From NCBI RefSeq assembly GCF_002094305.1, contig NZ_LWTX01000007.1:1-64000 (forward strand): DNA of 64,000 nucleotides. Reading direction: 5' to 3'. Shown one piece after another: positions 25,437 to 34,875 of the stretch; within the stretch, counting starts at the first letter, position 1; every line of letters begins with the position of its first letter. Position numbers and translations under genes: made by a program. The notes beneath the pieces are model-generated. The model did no database searches. It worked only from the letters and a program-made list of their open reading frames with translations, and was not told the origin of the DNA. The DNA is from Prescottella equi. Lineage in GTDB: Bacteria > Actinomycetota > Actinomycetes > Mycobacteriales > Mycobacteriaceae.

Positions 25437-26474
25437 ATGAGCGACTCTCGAACGCGGATGCTCCGCCCGGTGCCGGACACCGAGCCCCGGATGGTCTTCC
25501 GGACCATCCACGGCTACCGGCGCGCTTTCCGCATCGCCGGTGAGGGTCCCGCGCTGCTCCTGATCCACGGGATCGGCGACAACTCGTCGACGTGGAGCGA
25601 GATCATTCCGCACCTGGCCGAGAAGTACACGGTCATCGCCCCGGACCTGCTCGGACACGGGCGCTCGGACAAGCCGCGCGCGGACTATTCGGTCGCGGCC
25701 TACGCGAACGGTATGCGGGATCTGCTCTCGGTGCTGGACGTCGACAAGGTGACGGTCGTCGGCCATTCACTCGGCGGCGGCGTCGCGATGCAGTTCGCAT
25801 ACCAGTTTCCGCACATGGTCGACCGTCTGGTGCTGGTATCGGCGGGCGGTGTGACCAAGGACGTCCATCCGCTGCTCCGGCTCATCACGATGCCCGTGGT
25901 GAACGAGGCACTGAAGCTGATCCGCCTACCGGGCGCGATGACGGCGGTCCGCGCTGTCGGCGACGTGGTCTCCCACATCCACGGCTCGCCGCTCCGCCCG
26001 GGCACGATGCTGCACGACACGCCGGACCTGGTCCGGGTGTTGAGCGCGCTCCCGGACCCGACGGCCTACGAGGCCTACCTGCGGACCCTGCGATCGGTCG
26101 TCGACTGGCGGGGACAGGTCGTCACGATGCTCGACCGCTGTTATCTGACGGAGAACCTGCCCGTCCAGCTCATCTGGGGTGCGCGGGACTCGGTCATCCC
26201 GGTCAGTCACGCGCGTCTCGCGCATTCCGCGATGCCGGGTTCGCGGCTGGACGTGTTCGAGGATTCCGGTCACTTCCCGTTCCGGGACGACCCGATTCGC
26301 TTCCTCGACGTCCTCGAGGGCTTCCTGGAATCGACGTCGGCGCTCGAGTTCGACGAGGACCGGTGGCGCGCTCTGCTGACGAACGGAGTGGGCGAGTCCA
26401 CGATCACCGGCGCCCCCGAGACGCGGATGGCAGTGCTCGACGCGATGGGGTCCGACGAGCGCAGCGCCACCTGA
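25437..26474 (+). CDS. alpha/beta hydrolase
   Basis: 345 aa from ATG 25437, just after AGGAGG; an earlier in-frame start at 25416 lacks an RBS. Fold markers: LLLIHGIGDNSSTW (oxyanion region), DLLGHGRSDKPRADYS, nucleophile elbow VVGHSLGGGVAM (Ser), and the C-terminal acid and His in IWGARDSVIP and FEDSGHFPFRDDP. Substrate unknown. By position it corresponds to Rv2715. Two palindromes and a TATACT hexamer upstream suggest it has its own regulated promoter. Confidence 0.88.
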   Translation: MSDSRTRMLRPVPDTEPRMVFRTIHGYRRAFRIAGEGPALLLIHGIGDNSSTWSEIIPHLAEKYTVIAPDLLGHGRSDKPRADYSVAAYANGMRDLLSVLDVDKVTVVGHSLGGGVAMQFAYQFPHMVDRLVLVSAGGVTKDVHPLLRLITMPVVNEALKLIRLPGAMTAVRAVGDVVSHIHGSPLRPGTMLHDTPDLVRVLSALPDPTAYEAYLRTLRSVVDWRGQVVTMLDRCYLTENLPVQLIWGARDSVIPVSHARLAHSAMPGSRLDVFEDSGHFPFRDDPIRFLDVLEGFLESTSALEFDEDRWRALLTNGVGESTITGAPETRMAVLDAMGSDERSAT

Positions 26475-26547
26475 TCGCCGCACGCCGCCCGCGGGCCCGG
26501 ATTGCCCGCCTCGCCCGGGTGTCCCTACGAGGCTCTAGCCTGTAACG

Positions 26548-29067
26548 GTGCTGCTAACCGATCTGCTTCCCGCCACCGTCGATCCTTCCGACGTCGATCC
26601 CGACGCCCTGTTCGACGCGTTCACCTCGTGGACGAACGATCGTGGCCTGCAGCTGTACCCGGCGCAGGAGGAAGCGCTCATGGAGCTGGTCTCCGGGGCG
26701 AACGTGATCCTGGCGACGCCGACGGGTTCGGGCAAGTCCATGGTGGCACTCGGCGCCCACTTCTTCGCGCTCGCCGAAGGTCGTCGCACGTTCTACACCG
26801 CACCCATCAAGGCGCTGGTGAGCGAGAAGTTCTTCGCGTTGTGCGAGGTGTTCGGTGCCGACAAGGTCGGGATGATGACCGGTGACGCGTCGGTGAACTC
26901 GTCGGCGCCGATCATCTGCGCCACCGCCGAGATCGTCGCGAATCTCGCGTTGCGCGAGGGTGCCGGCTCCGACATCGGCCAGGTCGTGATGGACGAGTTC
27001 CACTTCTATTCCGAGCCGGACCGAGGCTGGGCCTGGCAGGTGCCGCTGATCGAGTTGCCGCAGGCCCAGTTCCTGCTGATGTCGGCGACGCTCGGCGACG
27101 TCACGCACCTGCGGGAGGACCTCACCCGCCGGACCGGACGTCCGACGACCGAGGTGTCCGGCTCCGAACGTCCGGTGCCGCTGCATTTCTCGTACTCGCA
27201 GACCCCGATCGGCGAGGAGATCGAGGAACTCGTCACCACCCACCAGGCCCCGGTGTACGTCGTGCACTTCACCCAGGCCGCGGCACTCGAACGCGCGCAG
27301 GCGCTGACCAGCGTCAATCTGTGCAGCCGTGCCGAAAAGGACGCGATCGCCGAGGCCATCGGCGCCTTCCGGTTCACCACGGGCTTCGGAAAGACCCTGT
27401 CGCGCTTGGTCCGTCACGGTATCGGGGTCCACCACGCCGGCATGCTGCCCAAGTACCGCCGGCTCATCGAACGCCTCGCACAGGACGGCCTGCTCAAGGT
27501 CATCTGCGGCACCGACACACTCGGCGTCGGCATCAACGTCCCGATCCGTACAGTCCTGCTGACGGGCCTGACGAAGTTCGACGGCACCCGCACCCGCCAG
27601 CTGCGGGCCCGCGAGTTCCACCAGATCGCCGGACGCGCGGGACGGGCCGGCTACGACACGATGGGCACTGTCGTCGTGCAGGCGCCCGAGCACGAGATCG
27701 AGAACGTGCGGGCGCTCGCCAAGGCGGGCGACGATCCGAAGAAGCGCCGGAAGGTCCAGCGCAAGAAGGCGCCCGAGGGTTTCGTCTCGTGGGGTGAGGG
27801 CACGTTCGACAAGCTGGTCGCAGCCTCCCCCGAGCCGCTGGTCTCCAGGTTCTCGGTGAGCAATTCGATGCTGCTCAACGTGATCGCCCGCCCGGGCAAC
27901 TGCTTCCAGGCGATGCGTCACCTGCTCGAGGACAACCACGAGCCGCGGCCCGCGCAGCGCAGGCACATTCTCAAGGCGATCCGCCTGTACCGCGGCCTGC
28001 TGCAGGCGGGAATCGTGCAGCAGCTCGACGAGCCGGACGAGTACGGGCGCATGGCCCGGCTGACGGTGGACCTGCAGCGCGACTTCGCGCTCAACCAGCC
28101 GCTGTCACCGTTCGCACTCGCCTCGCTCGAGCTGCTCGATCCCGAATCGCCCGGCTACGCACTCGACGTCGTGTCGGTGATCGAGTCCACCCTCGACGAC
28201 CCTCGACAGATCCTCATGGCGCAGCAGCATGCGGCGCGCGGCGAGGCTGTGGCCGAGATGAAGGCGGACGGTATCGAGTACGAGGAGCGGATGGAACTCC
28301 TCGAGGAGATCACGTGGCCGAAGCCGTTGGCCGACATCCTCTTCCCGGCGTTCGAAACCTACCGCGCCGGGCATCCGTGGATGAACGAGTTCGCCCTCTC
28401 CCCCAAGTCCGTGGTTCGCGACATGGTCGAGCGGTCGATGACGTTCGCCGAACTCGTCAGCCACTACGGCCTCGCACGTTCCGAAGGCCTCGTGCTGCGT
28501 TACCTCGCCGACGCGTATCGGGCTCTGCGGCAGACGGTTCCGGCGGAGGCCCGAACCGAGGAGCTCGAGGATCTCACCGAGTGGCTCGGTGAGCTCATCC
28601 GCCAGGTCGATTCGAGTCTGCTCGACGAGTGGGAACAGCTCACCAACCCCGGCGCCGAGTCCGACGATCAACAGGTGGCGTTCGGCGCGGACATCCCGCG
28701 GCCGATCACGGCGAACGCCCGTGCGTTCAAGGTGATGGTGCGCAACGCGATGTTCCGCCGTGTCGAGTTGGCGTCCCGGCAGCGCTGGGACGAGCTCGCT
28801 GCACTCGGTGACGGCCTCGACGCCGACGACTGGGCAGATCTGCTCGAGTTGTACTTCGACGAGTACGACGAGATCGGGACCGGCCCGTCCGCGCGCGGCC
28901 CGCTGTTGTTCCAGGTCACCGTCGAGCCGACGCTGTGGCGGGTCCGACAGGTCCTCGAGGACCCGAACGGCGACCACGGGTGGGCGCTGCTCGGAGAGGT
29001 CAACCTGGCGGAGTCCGACGCGGCCGGCGAGGTCGTCTTCGACGAATTCGAGGTGTCCGAGGGCTGA
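26548..29067 (+). CDS. DEAD/DEAH-box RNA helicase with DUF3516 domain
   Basis: 839 aa from GTG 26548. Helicase core: Walker A ATPTGSGKS (56-64), DEFH at 149-152 (VVMDEFHFY), SATLGD, and QIAGRAGRAG (motif VI). Between lobes it has the GVHHAGMLPKYRRL segment typical of Ski2/HelY-like helicases. The C-terminal half (about 440-839) is the helical DUF3516 extension, restricted to actinobacteria as far as I know. This combination suggests RNA unwinding or turnover. The gene shares no operon with the weakly spaced hydrolase 73 bp upstream, though co-transcription is possible. Confidence 0.88.
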   Translation: MLLTDLLPATVDPSDVDPDALFDAFTSWTNDRGLQLYPAQEEALMELVSGANVILATPTGSGKSMVALGAHFFALAEGRRTFYTAPIKALVSEKFFALCEVFGADKVGMMTGDASVNSSAPIICATAEIVANLALREGAGSDIGQVVMDEFHFYSEPDRGWAWQVPLIELPQAQFLLMSATLGDVTHLREDLTRRTGRPTTEVSGSERPVPLHFSYSQTPIGEEIEELVTTHQAPVYVVHFTQAAALERAQALTSVNLCSRAEKDAIAEAIGAFRFTTGFGKTLSRLVRHGIGVHHAGMLPKYRRLIERLAQDGLLKVICGTDTLGVGINVPIRTVLLTGLTKFDGTRTRQLRAREFHQIAGRAGRAGYDTMGTVVVQAPEHEIENVRALAKAGDDPKKRRKVQRKKAPEGFVSWGEGTFDKLVAASPEPLVSRFSVSNSMLLNVIARPGNCFQAMRHLLEDNHEPRPAQRRHILKAIRLYRGLLQAGIVQQLDEPDEYGRMARLTVDLQRDFALNQPLSPFALASLELLDPESPGYALDVVSVIESTLDDPRQILMAQQHAARGEAVAEMKADGIEYEERMELLEEITWPKPLADILFPAFETYRAGHPWMNEFALSPKSVVRDMVERSMTFAELVSHYGLARSEGLVLRYLADAYRALRQTVPAEARTEELEDLTEWLGELIRQVDSSLLDEWEQLTNPGAESDDQQVAFGADIPRPITANARAFKVMVRNAMFRRVELASRQRWDELAALGDGLDADDWADLLELYFDEYDEIGTGPSARGPLLFQVTVEPTLWRVRQVLEDPNGDHGWALLGEVNLAESDAAGEVVFDEFEVSEG

Positions 29068-29140
29068 TTCGCCCCCCGCGCCCCCGCGTGTTGCCCGCCG
29101 GCTTCAACGAAAACGGACCGCGTCGGGCTACGGTCACGGC

Positions 29141-29791
29141 ATGACCGACGTCGTGCTGGGCATCCTCGCAGTATTGGCCGGAGCCGTCTTCTGCTTCCGC
29201 GGGCTTCCCGCGATGCGCATCGTCATCGCGTTCTGGGGCGCCTTCGCCGGCTTCGGTCTCGGTGCGGCTCTGGTGGCCGCGATCGGTGGTGACAGCTACC
29301 TGTCGACCGCGCTGGGGTGGGTCGTCGGCGTCCTGGTCGCGATCCTGTTCGCGGTTCTCGCGTACCTCTACTACGCGGTGGCCGTGGTCCTCGCGATGGC
29401 GTCGGCCGGATTCGCACTCGGCGCGGGCGCGACGGTGGCGCTGGGAGTGACGTGGAACTGGGTGATCGTGCTCGTCGGCGTCCTGATCGGCATCGCTCTG
29501 GCGGTACTCGCCCTGGCGGTGGATCTGCCGGCGATGCTGCTGGTGATCGTCAGCGCACTCGGTGGCGCCGTCGCGATCGTCGGAGGAGCGATGCTTCTCA
29601 CCGGCGTGCTCGACGCCGCCGACTTCGGTCATGCATCGATCACCCGCACCATCGACGACGATTGGTGGTGGTACGCCTTCTACCTCCTGCTCGCCGTCGC
29701 GGGCGTGGTGGCGCAGCTGCGGTTCCTCGGCCGCGAGCGTTCGCTGCGCGCGCAGTGGCAGCGGGCGCCCGAGCGCCACCAGACCGCTTAG
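29141..29791 (+). CDS. DUF4203-type multi-pass membrane protein
   Basis: 216 aa from ATG 29141, with about seven hydrophobic segments spread over residues 5-190, rich in Gly, Ala and Val, and a short basic C-terminus (RFLGRERSLRAQWQRAP). FRGLPAMRIVIAFWGAFAGF and AIGGDSYLSTALGWVVGVL are in line with DUF4203/TM7S3-like proteins. No catalytic motif is seen. It lies downstream of the helicase and upstream of the DUF1540 gene on the same strand. Confidence 0.7.
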   Translation: MTDVVLGILAVLAGAVFCFRGLPAMRIVIAFWGAFAGFGLGAALVAAIGGDSYLSTALGWVVGVLVAILFAVLAYLYYAVAVVLAMASAGFALGAGATVALGVTWNWVIVLVGVLIGIALAVLALAVDLPAMLLVIVSALGGAVAIVGGAMLLTGVLDAADFGHASITRTIDDDWWWYAFYLLLAVAGVVAQLRFLGRERSLRAQWQRAPERHQTA

Positions 29792-29878
29792 GGCAGCCCA
29801 TCCTTGCTGGTCAGGCCGTCATGGCGCGGCTACCGTGAGGTGGCACGAGGACAACCGTCGAGATGTCCGGAGGGCCAC

Positions 29879-30178
29879 ATGACCACAATGGAGATGCCCC
29901 ACGTCACCGACTGTTCGGTGACCGACTGCTCCTACAACCACGACGGCTGCCACGCCTTCGCGATCAACGTCGCGGGCAGCAACGGCAGCGCCGACTGTGA
30001 GACCTTCATTCCGCTGTCCACCAAGGGTGGATTGGACACCGTGACGAGCATGGTCGGGGCGTGCCAACGCGCCGACTGCAAGCACAACCGAGACCTCGAG
30101 TGCGCCGCCAGCGAGATCCGGGTGGGCGGCGGCTCCGGCGACCACGCGGCGCGGTGCCTCACCTACAGTCCGCGCTGA
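29879..30178 (+). CDS. protein with two DUF1540 cysteine modules
   Basis: 99 aa from ATG 29879, 5 bp after GGAGG. Two similar cysteine modules are visible: CSVTDCSYNHDGCHAF ... CETF (about 13-46) and CQRADCKHNRDLECAA ... CLTY (about 62-95), each with four cysteines. DUF1540 modules likely bind metal. The first residues (MTTMEMPHVT) precede the first module. Function unknown; the gene converges with DUF5997, with a terminator-like hairpin between. Confidence 0.85.
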   Translation: MTTMEMPHVTDCSVTDCSYNHDGCHAFAINVAGSNGSADCETFIPLSTKGGLDTVTSMVGACQRADCKHNRDLECAASEIRVGGGSGDHAARCLTYSPR

Positions 30179-30209
30179 CCCGGCCGGAGCGCAGCGTCTA
30201 CCGGCCGGG
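30179..30209. terminator. bidirectional hairpin between DUF1540 and DUF5997 genes
   Basis: CCCGGCCGG (30179-30187) pairs with CCGGCCGGG (30201-30209) across a 13-nt loop immediately after the DUF1540 stop; the convergent DUF5997 gene ends 9 bp further. No U-tract. Confidence 0.6.
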
Positions 30210-30217
30210 CCACCTCG

Positions 30218-30649
30218 TCACTCGGACGGCTTGAACGGCCCGGCGTTACGCGGACGACGGTTGGACTGTTCACGCTTGGCGGCCTGCTGCTCGCGAATGC
30301 GCTTCTCCTCCTTGCGGACTGCCACCAGATTGGCGCGCTCGGCGACGAGCCAGTCGGGCTGTTCGGCGAGCAGCGCTTCGATCTGCGCGGTGGTGAGCGC
30401 TCCGTCGACACCGCCGCGAGCGAGCCCGGCGATGGAGACACCCAGCTTGGCGGCGACGACATCCTTGGGGTGGGGACCCTCCTTGCGCAGGGTCACGAGC
30501 CACTCCGGCGCGTCGGCCTGCCACGCGTTGAGTTCGTCGCGGGTCACCACACCGTCCTGGAACTCTGCGGGGGTGGCCTGGAGGTACACACCCAGCTTCT
30601 TCGCCGCGGTCGCGGGCTTCATCGTCTGGGGGGTCTTCTGCGACGTCAT
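30218..30649 (-). CDS. DUF5997 family protein
   Basis: 143 aa, start ATG 30649. KPATAAKKLGVYLQATPAEF at the N-terminus, then EWLVTLRKEGPHPKDVVAAKLGVS, and a C-terminal basic coiled segment (EEKRIREQQAAKREQSNRRP). The two similar helical halves (LGVYL... and LGVSI...) suggest an internal duplication. This small family is usually found divergent from a LysR effector-domain protein, as here (73 bp between starts). Function unknown; no HTH was recognised with confidence. Confidence 0.8.
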   Translation of the reverse strand: MTSQKTPQTMKPATAAKKLGVYLQATPAEFQDGVVTRDELNAWQADAPEWLVTLRKEGPHPKDVVAAKLGVSIAGLARGGVDGALTTAQIEALLAEQPDWLVAERANLVAVRKEEKRIREQQAAKREQSNRRPRNAGPFKPSE

Positions 30650-30722
30650 GTGTCAAGGGTATCGACCACGCATGACGCGGCTGCACGGGTGGCTCCCGAG
30701 ATCGGCCGGGTAGCCTTGCCCG

Positions 30723-31493
30723 GTGACCGAGGCGACTGCATCCCGACCGTTCCGGCTCGCGTACGTCCCCGGTGTCGTCCCCGCGAAATGGGTTCGGATC
30801 TGGGGAGAACGCGTGACCGACACCCCGCTCGAACTGGTGGCGGTCGATGCTGCCGACGCCACGACAGCCCTGCGCGAGGATCGCGCCGACGCGGCCCTGC
30901 TACGACTACCGATCGACCGGGACGGGCTGAGCGTCATCGCCCTCTACGAAGAGGTGCCGGTCGTGGTGATCCCCAAGGACCACGTGTTCACGGCCGCGGA
31001 AGAGGTCGACCTCACCGACCTCGCCGAGGAACTCGTGCTCGATCCCCTCGACACCCCGTTGGCGTGGGACGCGCTGCCGGGAAACCCGGCACAGGATCGC
31101 CCAGCCACGACGGGTGACGCGATCGAACTGGTCGCCGCCGGCGTCGGCGTCGTGACGGTGCCGATGTCGCTCGCCCGACTACACCATCGCAAGGATCTGA
31201 CCTACCGCCCGATCGCGCACGGTCCCGCCTCGCAGGTCGCGTTGTCGTGGGTGGAGGATCGCACGACCGACTTGGTCGAGGAGTTCATCGGCATCGTGCG
31301 CGGACGCACGGCCAACAGCTCGCGTGGACGCAATCCGCACGAGACTCCGAAGACCAAGTCCAAGGCGCCGCGATCAGCTCAACCGCGCGCAGCGAAGCAA
31401 CAGCCGGCCACGTCGGGCAAGGCGCGCGCCCAGGACTCGCGTCGCGGTAAGCCCGGCAGCAAGGCCAAGCCCGGCGGACGCAAGCGGCGCTGA
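30723..31493 (+). CDS. LysR substrate-binding-domain protein lacking the HTH, with basic tail
   Basis: 256 aa from GTG 30723. The whole folded part (about 8-200) resembles the effector-binding (PBP2) domain of LysR regulators: FRLAYVPGVVPAKWVRIW, ADAALLRLPI, YEEVPVVVIPKDHVF, VAAGVGVVTVPMSLARL. The usual N-terminal winged helix is absent. The last 55 residues are strongly basic (KTKSKAPRSAQPRAAK ... KPGGRKRR), which could bind nucleic acid. Paired with divergent DUF5997. It cannot act as a classical LysR repressor. Confidence 0.83.
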   Translation: MTEATASRPFRLAYVPGVVPAKWVRIWGERVTDTPLELVAVDAADATTALREDRADAALLRLPIDRDGLSVIALYEEVPVVVIPKDHVFTAAEEVDLTDLAEELVLDPLDTPLAWDALPGNPAQDRPATTGDAIELVAAGVGVVTVPMSLARLHHRKDLTYRPIAHGPASQVALSWVEDRTTDLVEEFIGIVRGRTANSSRGRNPHETPKTKSKAPRSAQPRAAKQQPATSGKARAQDSRRGKPGSKAKPGGRKRR

Positions 31494-31508
31494 AACGCCT
31501 CGGCCGTC

Positions 31509-32438
31509 TCAGGCGGCCACGGTGACGCCGGCCGGCGCCGCGGCCCGCAACAGCCCGGCCAGTTGCCGGTAACCCTCGGCTCGACCGCTCGAGGCCCGGA
31601 AGACGAGTCCCACCGTCCGCCCCGGCGCGGGTGCGGCGAAGCGCGCGGTGCCCAGATCGCCGCGGCGCGTCTCGACCGGCACCGCGGAGTCCGGGACGAG
31701 GGTCACGCCCAATCCCCCGGCGACGCACTGCACGACGGTTGCCAGCGAGGTAGCGCGGGTGTCCCCGGACAGGGGGTGGGCGTCGACCGAGCGGCACAGA
31801 TCCAATGTCTGGTCGCGCAGGCAGTGGCCCTCGTCCAGCAGCAGGAGCGGCAATTCGTCCAAAACCTGGAGAGGCAGGTCGTCGCGGCCCGCGAAGACGT
31901 GATCCCGCGGAAGGACGACCACGAAGTCCTCGCGGTAGAGCGGAATCTCGATCAGGCCGGGCGCCTCCGATGGCAGGGCGAGGACGGCGACATCGATGGC
32001 GCCGGCACGCAGGGATTCGAGCAGCCTTGCGGTCTGGTCCTCCACGACCTGGGGCACGAGGGCCGGCATCTCGCGGCGGACCGCGGGCAGCAGCGCCGGG
32101 AGCACGTACGGCGCGACGGTCGGGATCAGACCGATACGCAACGGCCCGACGAGACTGTCGCCCACACCGGCGGCCGCCGCGACGAACCCGTCCGCGGCAT
32201 CGAGGATCAACTTGGCCTGCGCCAGCAGCTGCTCACCGGCCGAGGTGACCAGGACCCGCCGGGTGCTCCGTTCGATCAACTGCACGCCCAGACCGTTCTC
32301 GAGCGAGGCCAGCGACTGGGACAGCGTCGGCTGACTCACGCTCAACCGCGCGGCGGCGGTACCGAAGTGGCGATACTCGGCCACCGCGACGAAGGCACGC
32401 AGCTGTGACAGTGTCGGTTGATAGGTCCCATCAGCCAT
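31509..32438 (-). CDS. oxyR: hydrogen-peroxide-sensing LysR regulator OxyR
   Basis: 309 aa from ATG 32438. The N-terminal winged HTH (TLSQLRAFVAVAEYRHFGTAA, VSQPTLSQSLASLE) is followed by an effector domain carrying GHCLRDQTLDLC: C206 and C215, nine residues apart, matching the C199/C208 redox pair of E. coli OxyR. It probably activates peroxide-detoxification genes on disulfide formation. No ahpC, ahpD or katG is nearby, unlike the divergent oxyR-ahpC of mycobacteria. GATAGG/CCTATC repeats upstream may be its operator. It is convergent with the LysR-like gene, 15 bp between stops. Confidence 0.9.
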   Translation of the reverse strand: MADGTYQPTLSQLRAFVAVAEYRHFGTAAARLSVSQPTLSQSLASLENGLGVQLIERSTRRVLVTSAGEQLLAQAKLILDAADGFVAAAAGVGDSLVGPLRIGLIPTVAPYVLPALLPAVRREMPALVPQVVEDQTARLLESLRAGAIDVAVLALPSEAPGLIEIPLYREDFVVVLPRDHVFAGRDDLPLQVLDELPLLLLDEGHCLRDQTLDLCRSVDAHPLSGDTRATSLATVVQCVAGGLGVTLVPDSAVPVETRRGDLGTARFAAPAPGRTVGLVFRASSGRAEGYRQLAGLLRAAAPAGVTVAA

Positions 32439-32463
32439 GCCTATCAGTGTAGTAGGACCTATC
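32420..32463. promoter_or_regulatory. GATAGG/CCTATC repeats upstream of oxyR
   Basis: GATAGG at 32420-32425, CCTATC at 32440-32445 and again at 32458-32463, in a mixed inverted/direct arrangement with 18-20 bp spacing over the start of oxyR. Consistent with a LysR-type autoregulatory site but without a clean T-N11-A core. Confidence 0.4.
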
Positions 32464-32510
32464 GCCTTACCCTCTCGAGACGCACCCATGCCGAGACGCC
32501 GGGCGGCGGA

Positions 32511-32813
32511 TCAGCTGCTGCTGCTGAAGCCGAGGGCGCCGGGAGCGAAGACCACTCGGTACCAGACGTCCTGAGCGGCATCGTAGGTGCAGGGTTCGAG
32601 GACGACCGCCCGCGAGGACTTCTCCATCGCGAGCGCCTTGTTGCACACGTACTCGGCGCTCTCGCCGGACGTCTCTGCGCGATACAGGGGTCCGATCCGC
32701 CACGGCGTCGCCTCTGCGGACGCGACCCCGAACGAGGCGGCGAAGGCCAGCGGTGCCGCCACCACGCCCAGCACCGCGGCCGTGCGTCGAACAGTACGAA
32801 GAGATCGCGTCAC
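32511..32813 (-). CDS. small secreted protein
   Basis: 100 aa from GTG 32813, 6 bp after AAGGAG. A signal peptide is evident: basic RSLRTVRR, hydrophobic AAVLGVVAAPLAFAASFGV, and ASA/EA cleavage near residue 33. The mature 65 residues contain two cysteines (YVCNKALAM ... EPCTYD), likely a disulfide, and end SSSS. I do not recognise a family. It sits between oxyR and the Rpf gene, the latter ending in a strong hairpin just upstream. Confidence 0.65.
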   Translation of the reverse strand: MTRSLRTVRRTAAVLGVVAAPLAFAASFGVASAEATPWRIGPLYRAETSGESAEYVCNKALAMEKSSRAVVLEPCTYDAAQDVWYRVVFAPGALGFSSSS

Positions 32814-32900
32814 GAGAACTCCTTGGCGGTTGACAGCATCGGTGTCCCTACCGTCGCGGAGGACCGACCGATCGTTACGGCGTCGCGGCTTCGGATGCGA

Positions 32901-32938
32901 CACAGCCCCGCCGGGAGGGGGATACCGGCGGGGCTGTG
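32901..32938 (-). terminator. terminator hairpin of the rpf gene
   Basis: Perfect 14-bp inverted repeat CACAGCCCCGCCGG / CCGGCGGGGCTGTG with a 10-nt loop, 24 bp after the rpf stop on the minus strand and 88 bp before the next gene's start. Confidence 0.8.
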
Positions 32939-32961
32939 AGTTCGTGCGGCGCGGGGGCCGA

Positions 32962-33895
<934 letters not shown>

Positions 33896-34603
33896 TCACT
33901 GGTCAACGGCGCCCGAACGCGCCGCGCGCTGCCCTGCGGCGAGATCCTCCGCATCGAGCAGAACCGCGATCTCCGCACCCAACTCGACGCCCGGAGCCAG
34001 CGGCAGCCGGTCGCCACTCCAGAACCGTCCGGGGTCGTACCAGTTGGTGCGCCGGTCCTCGGTCAGCAAGCCCATCGCCGCGTACGTCGACGCGACCACC
34101 TCGGCGCAGTAGGCGCTCTCGAGGCCCGCGCTGTGCGGGCTGCTCGCCCGTCGCCGCAGGGACGGCATCCGGCCACCGAACCAGCGCGACGCGAGACGCA
34201 CGGAGGACGGGAACGGAGTGCCGTCGAGGCGCGCGATGGTGCGCAGCAACGCGTCCTCCTGCTCACCGGTCACCGGCTTCGCCAGCTGGCGCAGCCATCC
34301 GCGCTGGCCGTAGCGCGCGCCCCACACCTGCACCGCCGCGCGCAGATCGTGTAGCTGGACGCCGCGCTGGAACTTGCCGGTCCACATGTCCGGCAGGGAC
34401 CGCCCCAGTTCGGCGTGCCACATGAGGGGCGGCAGATCGTCGAGCACGACGGACATGCCGACATGATTGACAGGACTGTTGGTGAGTGTCTGGATCGCCC
34501 GGTCGGCACCGGACTGCCCCCGGAAAATCCAGATGTCTCCCGTGCGAGTGACCTCGACCGCCTCGTCGAGGGTGATCTCCGATGAGTGCGTCTGCCGAAT
34601 CAT
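33896..34603 (-). CDS. putative permuted NlpC/P60 (papain-like) protein
   Basis: 235 aa from ATG 34603. The N-terminal half has TGDIWIFRGQSG then NSPVNHVGMSVVL (H47), and the C-terminal half SAYCAEVVASTYAAMGLL (C166), i.e. His before Cys, the order of circularly permuted NlpC/P60 proteins of the YaeF/YiiX type. An acidic residue (E65, MWHAELG) could complete the site. No signal peptide is seen, so it may be cytoplasmic. I do not know the substrate. Only 17 bp separate its start from that of the divergent 83-aa protein. Confidence 0.6.
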   Translation of the reverse strand: MIRQTHSSEITLDEAVEVTRTGDIWIFRGQSGADRAIQTLTNSPVNHVGMSVVLDDLPPLMWHAELGRSLPDMWTGKFQRGVQLHDLRAAVQVWGARYGQRGWLRQLAKPVTGEQEDALLRTIARLDGTPFPSSVRLASRWFGGRMPSLRRRASSPHSAGLESAYCAEVVASTYAAMGLLTEDRRTNWYDPGRFWSGDRLPLAPGVELGAEIAVLLDAEDLAAGQRAARSGAVDQ

Positions 34604-34620
34604 CCGCCTAGCCTAGAGCG

Positions 34621-34872
34621 ATGCGCATCGACGGCAGGCATCTGTGGAAGGCACTCGGGCTGGCGGGCGCGGTGGGTGTCGCCGCAACGGGAGCGCTCGC
34701 GATGCGCGCCGAACGACAGCGCCGCGCCTACACCCCCGACGAGGTGCGAGACCGGCTGCACACGCGGTTCGCCCGCGCTGCCGCAGACACGGACAGTCGC
34801 CGGACGGTGGATCTGACTCCCGTCAGACCCACTGTCCGGCAACGTCTCTCGCGCCTGTCGAAGCGGCGCTGA
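34621..34872 (+). CDS. small basic single-pass membrane protein
   Basis: 83 aa. MRIDGRHLWKALGLAGAVGV: a short N-terminal tail and a Gly/Ala-rich hydrophobic segment (about 9-27), then an Arg-rich cytosolic or surface tail (RAERQRRAYTPDEVRDRLHTR, ending RLSRLSKRR). No family recognised. It starts 17 bp from the divergent NlpC/P60-like gene and ends 3 bp before the convergent ABC transporter gene. Being so tightly enclosed supports it as a real gene, though short. Confidence 0.55.
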   Translation: MRIDGRHLWKALGLAGAVGVAATGALAMRAERQRRAYTPDEVRDRLHTRFARAAADTDSRRTVDLTPVRPTVRQRLSRLSKRR

Positions 34873-34875
34873 TCG

